A DNA stretch of 64,000 nucleotides from Chloranthus sessilifolius (GCA_021018995.1 CM037590.1:106765097-106829096), one strand, 5' to 3'. Positions 33,536-46,024 are shown, numbered from the stretch's first letter. Numbers and translations: made by a program. The notes: a model not told the origin generated them from the sequence alone.

Positions 33536-33978
33536 ACCCGGACCCAGACAGCCTCGAATTAAGTGCCTAAAACCAAGCGCTCAATTCGATTATATGTCAA
33601 ATCACAAATCAGTCCCTTCTCAGACTAGACTTCCTTTCCCCAGACTAACTCGAGACTCGATCACGCGCCTGACACTAGACGTGCAATCTGATAAAGCGCT
33701 ACATCACCAGTGTACAATTGGCCTACGCCTGATCTAGCCTCACTGTCCTTGACCCCCAAGTTTCCTCGATTAAGCGCTTCAAAAGGAATGTTTAATTGGA
33801 TTACGCATCCCAAAATGGGCTCGCAATTATTCTAACGCCATTAGGACTAGGAAACTCGCTAAGCAAGTCAGTCGGTCGCTCATTGAGTCGGTGACCAACT
33901 CAAAGCGATTAAGCACCGGGAAACTAGCGCGTAATTTGATTAAACGCCTAAAACAGGGTGTTTAATTAGAAAAAAACC

Positions 33979-33985
33979 TATAAAA
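33979..33985 (+). promoter_or_regulatory. B LTR TATA box
   Basis: TATAAAA in aaaaaacctataaaagatt, conserved in the other LTR. It is the likely promoter for the genomic RNA. Confidence 0.55.
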
Positions 33986-35613
33986 GATTTTTTTCTTAAT
34001 TCGCCTGGGAGGTTGGCAATTTTTGAGAGAGAACGAATTTTTTTTTGGATTCTGAAACTAGAGAACTCCGAGGACAAACCCATAGAGCAACCTAGTCATG
34101 ATTTCGAGATTCAAGCTTTGAATCTTCGAGATTTCTCTCCATAGCCCCAGCCCTAGGTAAAAATCTTAGTTTTAGACTTAGGATCTTTCTCTTAGTTTAA
34201 TTATTAGTTTTAATTTTCAGTCTGAGACCGTAGTACCCTTTTTAGACCGCAAATTTTTATATCTGGTTCTAGTTCTCTGAATTCAGAGCCAGTCCTTAAT
34301 CTGACGGTCCGACGCACAGACCCTAGGCTTCGATTCTGTTTAAAATCTTAATCTTCAGTCCTATCATTAATTTTTGGTTCTAGTCCTTGGACTCTAGAAC
34401 CAGTCCTTAATCATACGGTCTGATTTTCTGATTTCAGACCCGAATTCAGTCCTTGAAATTTAGATTTTAGTTTTAATTTCTTTGTTTAATACCTCCAAAA
34501 ATCCTAAATATTAATTTTAGTTTCTATAATTCTAGTTCATAATTTAATTCATGATTATTACTCCGAAATCAACTCTGAAAAATTCGAAAATACTATTTTC
34601 CAGTCCAAAATCCAATTTATCTTTAATCTCAGCCACCCGATTTGTCCAAGGGAGCTTACGGAGGGTACTCAGGAACGAGGCCAATCCTCCTTAGAATAGC
34701 GGGCCCAAAACCCCTCTTTCTTAAGAATTCTAGAATTAATTATTTGCTTTTCTTATCTTTTTAGTATAATTAACCAGTAGATTTATTTTATTTTAGCCTA
34801 ATTAATTAATTAAATTAATTAGATTTTAGTATGATTGATTAATTTCTTTAAATCAGATTTTAATTGGTTAATTTCATACTTTAATTAGAATTTTAGTTTG
34901 ATTAATTCATCACTTAAATTAGAGTTTTAGCAGAATTAGTTCTCTAATTCAATTAGAATTCTGGTAAGCTGTTATACTTGATTTAATTAGAATTCCAATA
35001 CAACTAGTATACTTGCTCTACTTAGAATCTCAATATAACTAGCATGCTTGATTTAATTAAAGTTTCACCAGAACTACTACATGTGAACTCCTAGTACAAT
35101 TAGGAAACCTGATCACAATTAAACTTCTAATGGGATAGGAGACTAAAATTAATCTGACTTCTGATGGGATTAGGACATTTAATTAATTAGATCTTCAATA
35201 AGGATAGGAATACTAAAAATTAACTAGACTCTTAATAGGATTAGAATAAACTTATATAACTAAATTCATAACAGAATCAGGGAATTTTAAACCGATCAGA
35301 ACTATAATAACAGCGGGAAATAAAAGGAAAATTAAACTATCTAAATTATAAGAAAAGACATAGCTGCTGACATTCACAGGTGGATGATTCAACATAGAAG
35401 TAACCCACAGAGGCTCTAAAGCGTGATCATTGACGTGTTGCAGCGTCGATAAATATCTGCAGTTGGCGATTGCAACAAACTTGGAACCTTCCTAGAAAAC
35501 CCTTTACTTCTAACATTCCAAACGCTGCATCGCTAGAGTCCATTTAGACAGAATTGGAGCCATTTGTTCAACGGGGACCGAGAGGAACCCAGAAAAAGTG
35601 TGCACCAACAGAC

Positions 35614-35631
35614 TGGCGGTCGCGATGGGAC
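35614..35631 (+). other. B primer binding site
   Basis: TGGCGGTCGCGATGGGAC three bases after the LTR end, of the same TGGCG...TGGG(G)A type as in N2. It confirms plus orientation. Confidence 0.65.
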
Positions 35632-35868
35632 ACTTTTGCAAACTCTTTTTCTAGACAGTTAGTTTTCATCTTATCTCCCTATTTTTTCTTTCCATCGTGT
35701 CATTTAGATTCCCTTTTATATATATATATGAGTCTTCGTCAAAGACTTGAGATGTCTGGTATACGAAGAGTGAGTTTAGGAGACCCACCATTATGGGGAT
35801 ATCATGACAACCCCATATACGAAGAAGAACCATTTCACGATTCCAGCCTATGACAACCTGAGATTAAC

Positions 35869-37409
35869 ATGACCGGCGAGCAAGAAAATCCCTTCTCCAC
35901 CCCACACACTGGTAATAATCATAATGGGAGAGATGGTAACACAGGACAAAATCTCACGGCTCAACAAATCGTAGAACTTAGTATTCAAAGAATACAAAGA
36001 GGAGATGACGACTCCGAGGAATTGCTTCGAGGGTTGGCCACCGCATATGAAACCATTAGGTCATGACAATTTTTAGAAGAACAAGAGCGATAAGAGAAGC
36101 CACCTCCTATCCCGAGCACAGTGTCAACCGAGACAGCACCATTAAAATCGAAGATCTCTCTAAAATGCTCAATGAGTACATGGCTAAGAGAGAGCGCCCC
36201 GGTCATTCATTTGGATTCGAAAAATTTTGTCGGGGCATCGAGTTTAATTTACCAATAGGATTTAAGCCATCAAAATTTACCAAATATAATGGCACAGAAA
36301 ATCCGAATCATCACTTGACCCTCTTTTGTAATGATTGCCGACCCATACGTCATAATGAAGGACTTCTCATTCACTATTTCCAATGCTCATTAGAAGGAGA
36401 AGCTTTAGACTGGTTTGCGAGACTCCCGCTTTATAAGATAGAAACCTTCGATGAATTAGTCGGTCAATTCCTAGACCAATACAAACACTTGATCCAAGAG
36501 ACAGTCAATCCCAGTGATCTAATGGCAGCTAAGCAAGGACCTGATAAAGAATTTACTGACTTTGTCGCCAGATGGAGAAAACTTGCTGCTAGGATCGGCA
36601 CCTCAATGAAAGATAAGGATTCGGTGGACGTTATCATCGATAATACTAGAGAACTATTAAAGAGCGCACTTGCCATAAGTGATTGCCACGACTTCACTGC
36701 ACTCCACTCCCGGGCATCCCGACTAGCGCAACACATTAAAGGTAGAGACCTTGCTCTATCAATAGTCACATCGAAAGTGAGCTCTTCCAGTGAATCAAAA
36801 TTGAAAAATAATAAGAAAGCCTTAGGAACTGAACAGGTCAACACCGTTGATAATCAAGGATAAAACTCTGGGAACGAAAATTTCCACCCATGAAACATCG
36901 GGCAAAATCAAAATCAGCAATGATACACGAACTAAAACCAAGGAACTAATCAGTAAAGATATGCAAACCAAAACCAAAGCCAAAATCAGAATCAGGGCCA
37001 GTATCAAAATAGAAATCAGTATCCCAACACCTACCAGAATTAGAACACGACGTAGAATCGACCGGCCCACACGTCGAATTATAATAGTGTGCCCCCACCG
37101 CTGAACTTTAACCTAGCCAGAGGCCCCTACCAGTCGAGGCGGGAACACTATCCCCCTTTATCAGATATAACTCCCAACATCTTTCGTCTCCTTAACACTC
37201 AAAATCTCCTCCAATTCTCACAGGAAAGACCCTGCCCATGGCCGATAAATCTAGACTATAGTAAATATTGTGCCTTCAATCGATTCGCGGGGCACAACCT
37301 AGACTGTTGGATCCTCAGGGACATAATCTATGACATTAACGATCGAAGTCAGATCAATTGGGAAATGCTTAGGAATTATAACCCTAATAATAACCTTAAC
37401 AAAATTTAG
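35869..37409 (+). pseudogene. B gag
   Basis: An upstream frame (35869-36066) gives the N-terminus (LTAQQIVELSIQRIQRG, GLATAYETIRS). After a frameshift, 36063-36863 gives the main gag domain (GHSFGFEKFCRGIEFNLPIG, DWFARLPLYKIETFDELVGQ, FTDFVARWRKLAARI). The C-terminal piece at 37089-37409 has the Tat-type YCAFNRFAGHNLDCW region, a degenerate zinc-binding motif. Role: capsid protein. Confidence 0.88.
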
Positions 37410-38485
37410 GAATCATTAATAACCTAACTACAAAGAAGCAACACCGGCTCAAGTCACCACCATAGATCTCTCCGGTCGATCCCCCTTCCAACATTCCACC
37501 CTAATCACTTGCATTCAACCCTCTGCTACTTTCGCCACACCAGCGTAAGCTCCTTCACCCCCGCATCCCTCGGCCCTGATCACTTGCTCGCCCCGTCGAA
37601 TCCTCCTCCTTGTCCAAAATTCACTCAGATACGAGTCCATTCCTTTAGATCTAGGAGACCACTCCTCCGTAGTCACCCATAAGAACCTCCAACCCTCTAA
37701 ATCCTGAACCAATGCCATTACCGCTCCCTTTGTCCGATTCTGAACCCGAGTATGGAGATCAGGTTCTCCAAACTGTAGCCCAAATTGCTGCATGGGTAAA
37801 AAGTGTCACCCGAAAGACTCCAACCCAAGACAACGAAATAACCACCGAGCGTTCACTGAATCTAAAAGAAAGTGAGTCAGAAGAACATCCTGACCCGTGC
37901 AAGATGCTGGTCTTTGCTTTCCTAGAAGAGGAAGATTACACACAGTACCTCTCACCTTAGAGCGGCACTATTCAGGTATGCGTTCCAACCTCAAATTTTA
38001 CCCATTTTACAAATACATCCATGTCAAGCCACTCTGAGTTCGGTCAACAACCGACTTAGCCGATTCTCAAATCAGGAACCAATTACCCACCTCCGCCTTT
38101 CCCTCGAAATAAGGATTTTACAAATGCACAACCACCAGAGGGGAATATGAGAGAAAGAGAGGTTAACTTGCCTCCCCCACCTCACATTATCCCTCCACCA
38201 ATTTCTGCACCTCAACAATTCCAAGCACCCGCACCTAAGGCCCATCGGCTAGGCAAAGAAACTACACTCGAGCCAGGGCAATAATACGACCTTCTGTGGC
38301 ATCTCTAAAAGATTTCAACCCAGATATCCATACTAGAACTCATCAAGAAATCGCTTGACCATCACCGGTTGTTGATAAGGACACTCGAAGACACGCAAGT
38401 GGATGAGGATACGACCCTAGATGAGCTTCATCAAATCACTTCGAACATGGCGTAACCTCCGGCGCTGACTTTTACAGACGCATAC
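37410..38485 (+). other. B gag-protease linker
   Basis: Broken coding-like sequence with Pro-rich and Ser/Glu-rich stretches (for example 37712-37960: LPLSDSEPEYGDQVLQTVAQ, ESESEEHPDPCKM). No domain recognised. Probably the decayed gag-protease junction. Confidence 0.5.
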
Positions 38486-39055
38486 ATGCCTAAAGAGTTG
38501 CTCCACGAGAGTGTGGCCCCCATATATCTTACGGTCATAATTATAGGATTCTCCGTACCACACGCACTCATTGACACAGGAGCAAGACTTAACATCTATC
38601 CTCTCACCATGTTAAAAATGCTCAAATACATGGAGCAGGATGGCAGGCCCTCCGTACTATCACTCATAACTTATGATGGGTCGCGTCGCTTTGTCAAAGG
38701 AACTATCAAGTTACAGGTTCGCCTCGGACCTATAACGAAAGACGTTACCATCCATGTTCCTGATTCCACTAGTATGCACAATCTCATTTTAGGAAGAAAA
38801 TGGTTAGAGTCAATGAAGGCCATCGCATCCACATACCATAAATACGTCAAATTCTCATATAAGAACTCCATCGTCAGTACATACGTTGATGCACCCCTCC
38901 AGAAGATGGATACTGATTACACGACAAGCATTCCAACCGTTCACGATTATGTGTTAAACACGAGTCTTATTCAAAAGATTCGAATCCTTGACGAGACAAC
39001 CATTGCGAAAGTCCGCCCCCCTATCCCTCCTAGTTTTCCCCCAGCGCGTCAATAA
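38486..39055 (+). CDS. B aspartic protease (open frame, 189 residues)
   Basis: An uninterrupted frame holding a Tat-type protease: active site HALIDTGARLNIYPLTML (D-T-G intact, residues about 31-33), a FVKGTIKLQVRLGP region, and the LILGRKWLESMKAIASTYHK block that corresponds to the LLGRPWI region of Tat proteases. It is the only pol domain of B that remains open over its full length with its catalytic motif. In life it would be part of a polyprotein and would cleave gag-pol. Confidence 0.85.
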   Translation: MPKELLHESVAPIYLTVIIIGFSVPHALIDTGARLNIYPLTMLKMLKYMEQDGRPSVLSLITYDGSRRFVKGTIKLQVRLGPITKDVTIHVPDSTSMHNLILGRKWLESMKAIASTYHKYVKFSYKNSIVSTYVDAPLQKMDTDYTTSIPTVHDYVLNTSLIQKIRILDETTIAKVRPPIPPSFPPARQ

Positions 39056-39136
39056 AAATTAGTGAGAAGAGAGGTTGGCCCAGACCTCGCCAAACTCTAT
39101 GTCATTAACCCTACCGCAATAAAAGGGTGAGACCTT

Positions 39137-40433
39137 ATGTACCAACTTGGATACGTTAGACTTGATAAAAATAAGCAAGGTTGTATAGGACCCGTTGTCC
39201 CAACACAAATATGTAAGCACATTAGGTTAGGTTACCAATCGAATGGCCCGCAAACTGACTTGTCCCCTATCTCACCGAAATGGTCTCTATATGACCACTT
39301 CGCCTATGGGACCACTGAGAAAGCAGATGTGCCAAAGCATAAGGACGTGTCCTTCACTAGATCTCGAGAAGTGGAAATTGAGCGAATGACTAAAGCGTTC
39401 AACGATTTAACCAATTTAAATGACGATATTGATAAACCACTCGAAGGAGTCAAGCCCACGTTTGACACTAAGGAATTTACAGAAGAGAGGAGAGAAGAAC
39501 CTCTAGAACTCGACCCACGAGTAGAAGATTGGGAATCCACCGACGACAAAGATTTTCACATAGCAGCCTTGCAAGATGGTGAAGAGCGGTTACACTTAAC
39601 ATGGAAAAAAGATGGCACTCCACAAGAAAATGCTAACCTGTATAGCATCCGCCTCCGCCTTGACCTTGAGGGATGGGAATGCCCTTGGGACTCCCCTTGT
39701 ATCGCTTACCCATACCAACCCCGCTATAGGGCATGCACCAACGTATTAGAGCATTTCACTAGTTGGACCCAACACTCTACGATAGAAGAATCGAATCACT
39801 CCAACCTCGTAACCACCGACACAAGTAATGACCTACCAGCTTAGCTACTAGCACAAGAGGTAGAAAATCTCAACGATCATCCAATTGACTTAGGGGGAAA
39901 CACCCACACCGCCCTCATAGAATTTGAAGAGGGACTTGAACTAGACACTTCTGCATCTTCAGATTTGCCACAACTCCAAATATTTTGGAAATCTCTAGAG
40001 TAAGAATGACAACCTCCCCCGAGTGATGATGAGGACTACTGGATAGACCTCCCGACACTTGAGTTAGCGGAGTGAGCCAATCTAGAACTTCAAGTACTAT
40101 CAGATAAAGAAGATGAATTTGATACCGTCTTTGACTCTAACCTAGAAGGATGGGAATGTCCTTGGGGATTCCCCTGCATTCTTCATCATTATCAACCTCA
40201 CTGTCGAGCATGAGCATTCATCCTAACATATTTTGAAGATCAAGGAAAAGAACTCGCTACCCCTGAGGATTCTTTGGGAGACCTCCCTCGGTGGGAAGAG
40301 CAACATTATTACAACCCAAAGGATGATAGTTCAATTGACTACGAGCTTCAGAGCTTCTTCGAAGAAAAGGCGATCAATGTGGCAGGAGAATTTCAAGCAT
40401 TAGTGCCGTTGTCACCAGCGTCACTCATTTAAA
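39137..40433 (+). pseudogene. B protease-RT linker with a duplicated GWECPW motif
   Basis: A frame open from 39137 to 39844 continues with a few stops to about 40431. It is acidic and contains the block LEGWECPWDSPCIAYPYQP at about 39665 and a second copy LEGWECPWGFPCILHHYQP at about 40142, each followed by RA and an aromatic-rich tail. Both copies have W-x-C-P-W-x-x-P-C spacing. I do not recognise the motif; it may be a small metal-binding or structural repeat specific to Tat polyproteins. Confidence 0.6.
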
Positions 40434-40790
40434 AGATCTCATCAGATGAGGACTCCAAATTTATTTTTTTCTAAATTCACAACAAGTCTGCATTTCCTGA
40501 TGAATCGTCAGAACGGCTCCAACAGCCGTCTCGCTCCGTCACCTAGAGGAAGCAATTCTCTCGGCACCCCTTGAGGTGACCGACCCTGTACCATAATTAT
40601 TATCAAAAATAAAAAAAACTAGAAAAAATAGAAGACCCTAAAAATTCAAAAATGCAAAAAAAAATCAGAAAACACTAGAAAAGAAGGGGAACTCTTTGTC
40701 CTGAACTAAATTTGTGGCCAACAAGGAGACTTTTCTCCTAAGTTTTCTATCCCATTCCCCACACGAGGACATAAAGCATCCCGGCAAAAC
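40434..40790 (+). other. B low-complexity gap before RT, possible intron
   Basis: All frames are closed and the sequence is A-rich (aaaaataaaaaaaactag and similar). Ogre elements are known to have an intron between protease and RT, so this stretch is a candidate for a homologous intron. I could not fix convincing splice sites. Confidence 0.35.
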
Positions 40791-41975
40791 AACGAGCCAC
40801 TGATTATACCGGACAAGCTACTTCGTGACTTTGAGAGAAGAATTGGTAGTCTTGACCTTCACCTTACCAAAGATCTCTCAGTCATAGATTGTGCCAATGA
40901 AGGGTTACCTTTCGTAAACTTAGATCCCCAGTGTTGCAATTTCGCAATATACGAATTTACCGAGGATGAAGAAGGAACACCAGTTACCACGGAGGCACTA
41001 GACTTCTAACGGGTTATCAAGCATTTCGATGAGCAAATTCAAGCTGTCGCAGAACCCATAGAAGAACTTAACTTTGGCACTGAAGAGAAACCCAAGAAGC
41101 TACTGATTAGTGTAACGCTCAACTCCAAGGAACGCCAATAAATTACGCAAGTCCTGTAAGAACACCTCGATTCCTTTGCATGGTCTTACAAGGACATGCC
41201 TGATTTAGACTCAAGTTTAGTAGAACATCACCTCGTCTTGGAACCCGATGTAAATCCTGTTAAGCAGAAACTCCACAGGATGCACCCACAAACCGCCCTC
41301 CAAGTTAAAGAGGAAGTTGACAAGCTACACAAAGCCAAATTTATTCGAGTCGTTATTTACCCGAAGTGGGTTGCCAATATAGTACCTGTCGCTAAGAAAG
41401 ACAACAGAGTACGAGTTTACATCGACTTCCGAAACCTCAACCAGGCATGCCCAAAAGATGACTTCTCACTTTCACATATTGACACTCTAGTCGACAACAC
41501 TGCTGGACATGAGATGCTATCCTTTATGGACCGTTTCTTTGAATATAATCATATCAAATTAGCAGAGTTCGACCAAGAGAAGACTTCCTTCACCACACCA
41601 TGGGGAACATACTATTACGTCGTTATGCCTTTTGAGCTCAAGAACACAGGAGCCACGTATGAACGCGGCATGATGACTATCTTTCACGACATGATGCATA
41701 AGTGTGTAGAAGTCTACGTCAATGACATATTAGTAAAGTCCCAAACGCGAGTAGGATATGTTGAAGTGCTCTGACTGGTGCTACAAAGAGCTAAGAAATA
41801 TCAGCTAAAAATGAACCCAAAAAAATGTGTCTTTGGGGTCACTTTCGAAAAATTACTTGGCTTCATAGTTAGCAAGCGAGCGATTGAAGTTGACCCTGCA
41901 AAGGTCAGAGCCATCCTCGAGATGCCACCTCCCAGTAATATCAAAGAGTTACGAGGCCTGATAGGAAGATTGTAA
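40791..41975 (+). pseudogene. B reverse transcriptase
   Basis: RT blocks in order: an N-terminal region (about 40800-41190, stops present), RVYIDFRNLNQACPKDDFSL, LSFMDRFFEYNHI, FTTPWGTYYYVVMPFELKNT, YVNDILVKS and LLGFIVSKRAIEVDP. The catalytic Y-x-D-D at 41715-41726 reads YVND, with an Asn codon (AAT) for the first Asp. A stop separates 41774 from 41778. Not functional as it stands. Confidence 0.9.
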
Positions 41976-42470
41976 TTCATCAGAAGCTTTATGTCTCAGC
42001 ATTCGGACAGATGCGATCCTTTCTATAAACTACTTAAAGGAGTTGAGTATAAATAGGATGATCAGTGTCAGCAAGCCTTTGACAACATCAAGAAGTACCT
42101 CCTTAACCAGCCAATACTATCGCCACTGGTCCCCAAAAGACTCTAAATTCTATACCTCTTAGCGAATGATAAAGTAATGAGACTAATTCTTGGACAATAT
42201 GAAGAAGATGGCAAAAGAGAGAGGGCTATCTACTCTCTCAGTAGGACAATGGTCGAATACTAATGAAAATACACTTTAATGGAAAAGACTTGCCTCACAT
42301 TGGTATGGGCCTCTACTAAATTATGACACTACTTCGGAGCACATAAAATACTAGTACTAGCCCGAATGGACCCTCTAAAGTATGTATTTAAAAAGCCCGC
42401 AACATTAGGAAAGATTGCTCGCTGGCATATGCTTTTGCAAGAATTCGATATCCCTTACATCACGTAGAAA
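41976..42470 (+). pseudogene. B RNase H (Ty3-type), heavily decayed
   Basis: Recognisable pieces: AIYSLSRTMVEY, LMEKTCLTLVWASTKL, HYFGAHKILVLARMDPLKYV and GKIARWHMLLQEFDIPYIT, separated by at least five stops. This matches the gypsy RNase H placed between RT and the extra RNase H in Tat elements. Confidence 0.82.
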
Positions 42471-43211
42471 TTGATCAAAGGACAAGCAGTCGCCGATTAC
42501 CTCGCAGATCTTCCATTGCCGAGTGATGAGCCCATGCATGCAGATTTCTCCGATGAGGATCTACTCATGATTCATAACAAAGAGCCCAATAAGACCTCAT
42601 GGATCCTTTATTTTGAAGGGGCTTTAAGTCATAAAGGAAAAGGCATCCGGATAGTCCTCCTAAGCCCAGAAGGAGTTGTCATACCTAAGGTTTTTCAACT
42701 AGATTTCCCTGTCACTAACATTGTCGCAAAATATGAAGCCTTTATAGCTGGACTACAAGCAGCACTACAGTTAGGTGTTAAACAGTTAAAAACCATTGGT
42801 GATTCAAAACTAGTAATTTCACAAGTCATAGGAGAATGGAAAACTAAGGAAAAGAGACTAATGAAATACCTAGAAACCACTCAATATTTAGTAAAGAAAT
42901 TTGAAAGAATCTCTTTCACGCACATCCCTAGACTAGAAAACGAGCTCACAGATTCCTTGGCCATGCTAACTTCAGTCATCCAAATACCCATCAGGCAAAA
43001 TACCAAGACCTTCTTCATCGAAAAGCTGACAGTACCCGCTCATGAGGTAGCATGGACCGTCAAGAGAGAGTTACCCGTCCTCCCCACAAGTACAGGACTA
43101 AAAGAAGCAATCACCCTAGAAAAACACGTCAAGACAGGAATCGAGGTCGCTATGTTCATATTTGAAAAATCACAGACCGATGATAGACAACCGTGCTATT
43201 TCAACATCTAA
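42471..43211 (+). pseudogene. B second (archaeal-type) RNase H
   Basis: An open frame of 246 residues with the Tat-specific extra RNase H: TSWILYFEGALSHKGKGIRI, VAKYEAFIAGLQAALQLGVK, TIGDSKLVISQVIGEWK, HIPRLENELTDSLAML. The acidic first position (normally DGA) reads EGA, and the N-N-E-A-E-Y-E region reads NIVAKYEA, so catalysis is probably lost. The domain is a lineage marker for Tat elements. Although the frame is open, the substitutions show relaxed constraint. Confidence 0.88.
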
Positions 43212-44459
43212 AACTTCTATAAATATCAACACGTCCCTCCATATGCCACAAAGATCGAACGGAAGACTATAAGGAACTGATGCGCCCGATTCTACATACT
43301 CGGTGAAATATTATACAAAGAGGCCTTCACTAAAGGAGTACTACTACGATGCATCATGACTGCCGAAGGATAATACATCATCTGAGAAGCACACACCAGT
43401 GCCTGCGGCGCTCACTCTGGTAGACAGAGACTCGCCGATCAAGTTGCATGACAAGGCTACTTCTGGCTGACAATGATAAGAGATTGCCACCTCTACGTCC
43501 AATCCTGCAAGCAATGCCAAGAACACGCCGCACTCGTCAAAGCTCCATCAGTTGCATTGAATACTATGACCTCTCCATGGCCATTTTTGATGTGGGCCTT
43601 CGATGTCATTGAACCTTTCATAAACACCATTGGGAACACTCACAAGCATGTACTCATACTTACAACGATCGAATACTACACCAAATGGGCAGAAGATGAA
43701 TCCTATGTCAGAATTACTGCTTCAATACTCATAAAGTTTATCGTTCAGAATATCATCACCAGGTTTAGAGTACCTAGGATGTTTGTCACTAACAATAGAC
43801 TACAGTTCATCACGGAGAAGATGAAAAAGTTATGCAAGAAGTACAACATCGATCTATGCCACTCATCACCATTCTACCCTTAAGACAATGGACAGGCAAA
43901 AGCTATGAACAAAACACTGATTCGAAACCTAAAATGCACAGTAGAAATGAGCAATGGGGCTGACTGGCTTGAACGACTACCAGAAGCACTCTGGGCCTAT
44001 AGGACCTCTATTCATACGGCCACTGGCCAAACTCCCTACCTCCTTACCTACAGGTTGGAGGCAGTCCTACCATATGAGATACAAGTGCCATCCTTGCGGA
44101 TTCAACTCGATGATGAGCTATCCTTAGACAAGAGGAGAATTTCCCTACTCATGTAGCTAGAGCAGCTCGATAAAACACGTTTAAGGGCAGCTGATCACGC
44201 TCAGGTATTTCAGAGGAGAGTGGCTAGGGTTTACGATAAGAAAGTCCTTGAACGAACCTTTAATATTGGGGAATTAGTCTTGAAGAAGATCATGTCTTCC
44301 AAGAACTCCCATCCGAAAGGAAAATTGAAATCAAACTGGGAAGGCCCATATGTCATAACAGCTGCATACTCTAGAAATGCCTACAAACTGGCAAACCAAG
44401 CCGAGGAAGAACTCCCTAGCCCTTGGAACACCATGTACCTTAGAAAATATTACCCCTAG
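43212..44459 (+). pseudogene. B integrase
   Basis: The zinc-binding part ends CKQCQEHAALVKAP (43500s). The core follows in 43473-43883 and 43905-44156, and the C-terminal domain in 44220-44459 (GELVLKKIMSSK, WEGPYVITAAYSRNAYKL, NTMYLRKYYP). All three catalytic positions are changed: Glu at about 43670 (TIEYYTKW), Asn at 43791-43793 (VTNNRLQF) and Lys at 43898-43900 (NGQAKAMNK). In-frame stops also occur. The terminal YLRKYYP is typical for Tat integrases. No chromodomain. Confidence 0.9.
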
Positions 44460-46024
44460 CCCTGTGATCGTCACATCCCGTGGTTAAATACTTATACTTT
44501 TCACCCTCGTAGTCGTCACGACCCATTCATTAGTCGTACACCATCAATTCTTAGAATATCCTTAAGACCTACGATTTATCGCCCACCTTTTTTCACTCGG
44601 GCAATCTGATTATAGGACTAGTGACCTATCTAACCTCTTTCCAAAGTATAAGTAACACCCGATCCTCATTTCTCTTCCGTCGCCATTGGAGGAGATGTTA
44701 GAGAAAAAAAATAAAGATGTTAGGTTCAATCAAAACTCATTCTTATACTAGCAAGATGCTTTCAAAAAAAAAATGCATTTACATGTCAAAAGTTGAGTGA
44801 GGGCATTATGACGAATGAACAAGTCATTGAGCTTAGGGAAGCATAAGTAGACCGTGAGGGCATCCCTGGTAACGTTACTAGAAGTGTATAAGCAAGCTGC
44901 GAGGGCATTCCTAATATCCCCATACTACTAGACGTCGTCGTAAGATGGCGGGAGGAGGACAAACTCCTGCTAACTATATAAAGTGAGATTTTGATGGTGT
45001 CGAAACATGACGAAGAGCTCAATCATGGCATTCAATATCCCTCTGAGAAAAAGATTGTTACCTACCTCTTTTGGAAAGCATTAGATACAAACTATTCCCC
45101 GCATCACTTGGCCATACCTCCCTCCTCTATTTTTTTTTTATTTTTTTTGGATGATAAATCAGAAGCCTTACAGGATACTCCTAGAAATGAAACTGAAAAC
45201 CGACGAATGATGAATGATGCAATCACCTACTATACCTACCATAATTCTCTCTAATAACCATGGGATAGGATGACCACCACCCCAAGATAGACCCCTATAT
45301 ACAACTGACCTAATTATAAAGAAACCTCTTCGGTTCGATGACAGCATTGGTCAACTTGTCTTCAAAACTAACTCACCAAATACCCATGACTTCTTATAGA
45401 CCCAAAATGCTCATCTCGAAACCAGGAAAAGCTCCATTGCACCTTGACGCTGGGGCATTTTTTTTGGATTAGAAGAAGAATCATATGAGAAGCGCCGACT
45501 TGTCCACAAAAGATGAGGAATGACGAAGCTACCATCCAGAAAGTGCTACCGAAGATACCATACTGCCAATCATACAACGCTCCTACACTGGGGCATTTTT
45601 ATTTTTATTATTTTGTTATTATTTCTATCTTAGCTATTTCCTTTCCCTATTGTATTATTTTTATTTCAAAAAAAAAGAAAAAATGAAAAAAAAATGAAAA
45701 AAAAAAAAAAAAAAGAGCACATATTCATCTTTTGCTACTAGACTTCGGTCTGAGACACTTACCCCCTTGACAAGTAGCAAGGGGGAGAACAGAAACTATT
45801 GACAACATTACTCTCATATGTGCAGATGCGAGGCAACCTTCAACCATCATTGGGCCAGCTCAGGGAGCATCCATGTCTCAATGACGGTCGATGGCGCTAA
45901 AGCAGCTAAAAAGTAAAAGTAGACACAAGAGGTAACTAAAAGAAAAGAAGCCAATCAAGTACATATAAACCAAAAATCTCTCTATATATGTCAAATCTTT
46001 TCATTTCTTTTTACACTTACCACC
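44460..46024. other. B spacer between integrase and antisense gene
   Basis: No gene seen. 44690-44930 aligns inverted with 57394-57594, and about 44930-46020 aligns inverted with 31878-32976, which shows A and B share this spacer. A-rich runs lie at 45668-45715. Confidence 0.75.

Larger units (their letters stand above)
32977..35610 (+). mobile_element. B 5' LTR
   Basis: TGTAAACACTCCC ... GTGTGCACCAACA, 2.63 kb. It contains a 248-bp tandem duplication (33052-33535), a gcgc/aatt-rich stretch (about 33550-33960), a TATA box (TATAAAA, 33979-33985) and an AT-rich degenerate repeat (34720-35270). The inner end is set by the PBS three bases further on. Confidence 0.93.

Noticed and set aside
35430-35480. 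LTR end of B at the CTGCA|GTTGGCGATTGC boundary
   Set aside because: TTGGCGAT looks like a PBS, but similarity among all three Tat LTRs continues about 150 bp further to CACCAACA. Only that end gives the GGGAT duplication and a good PBS.
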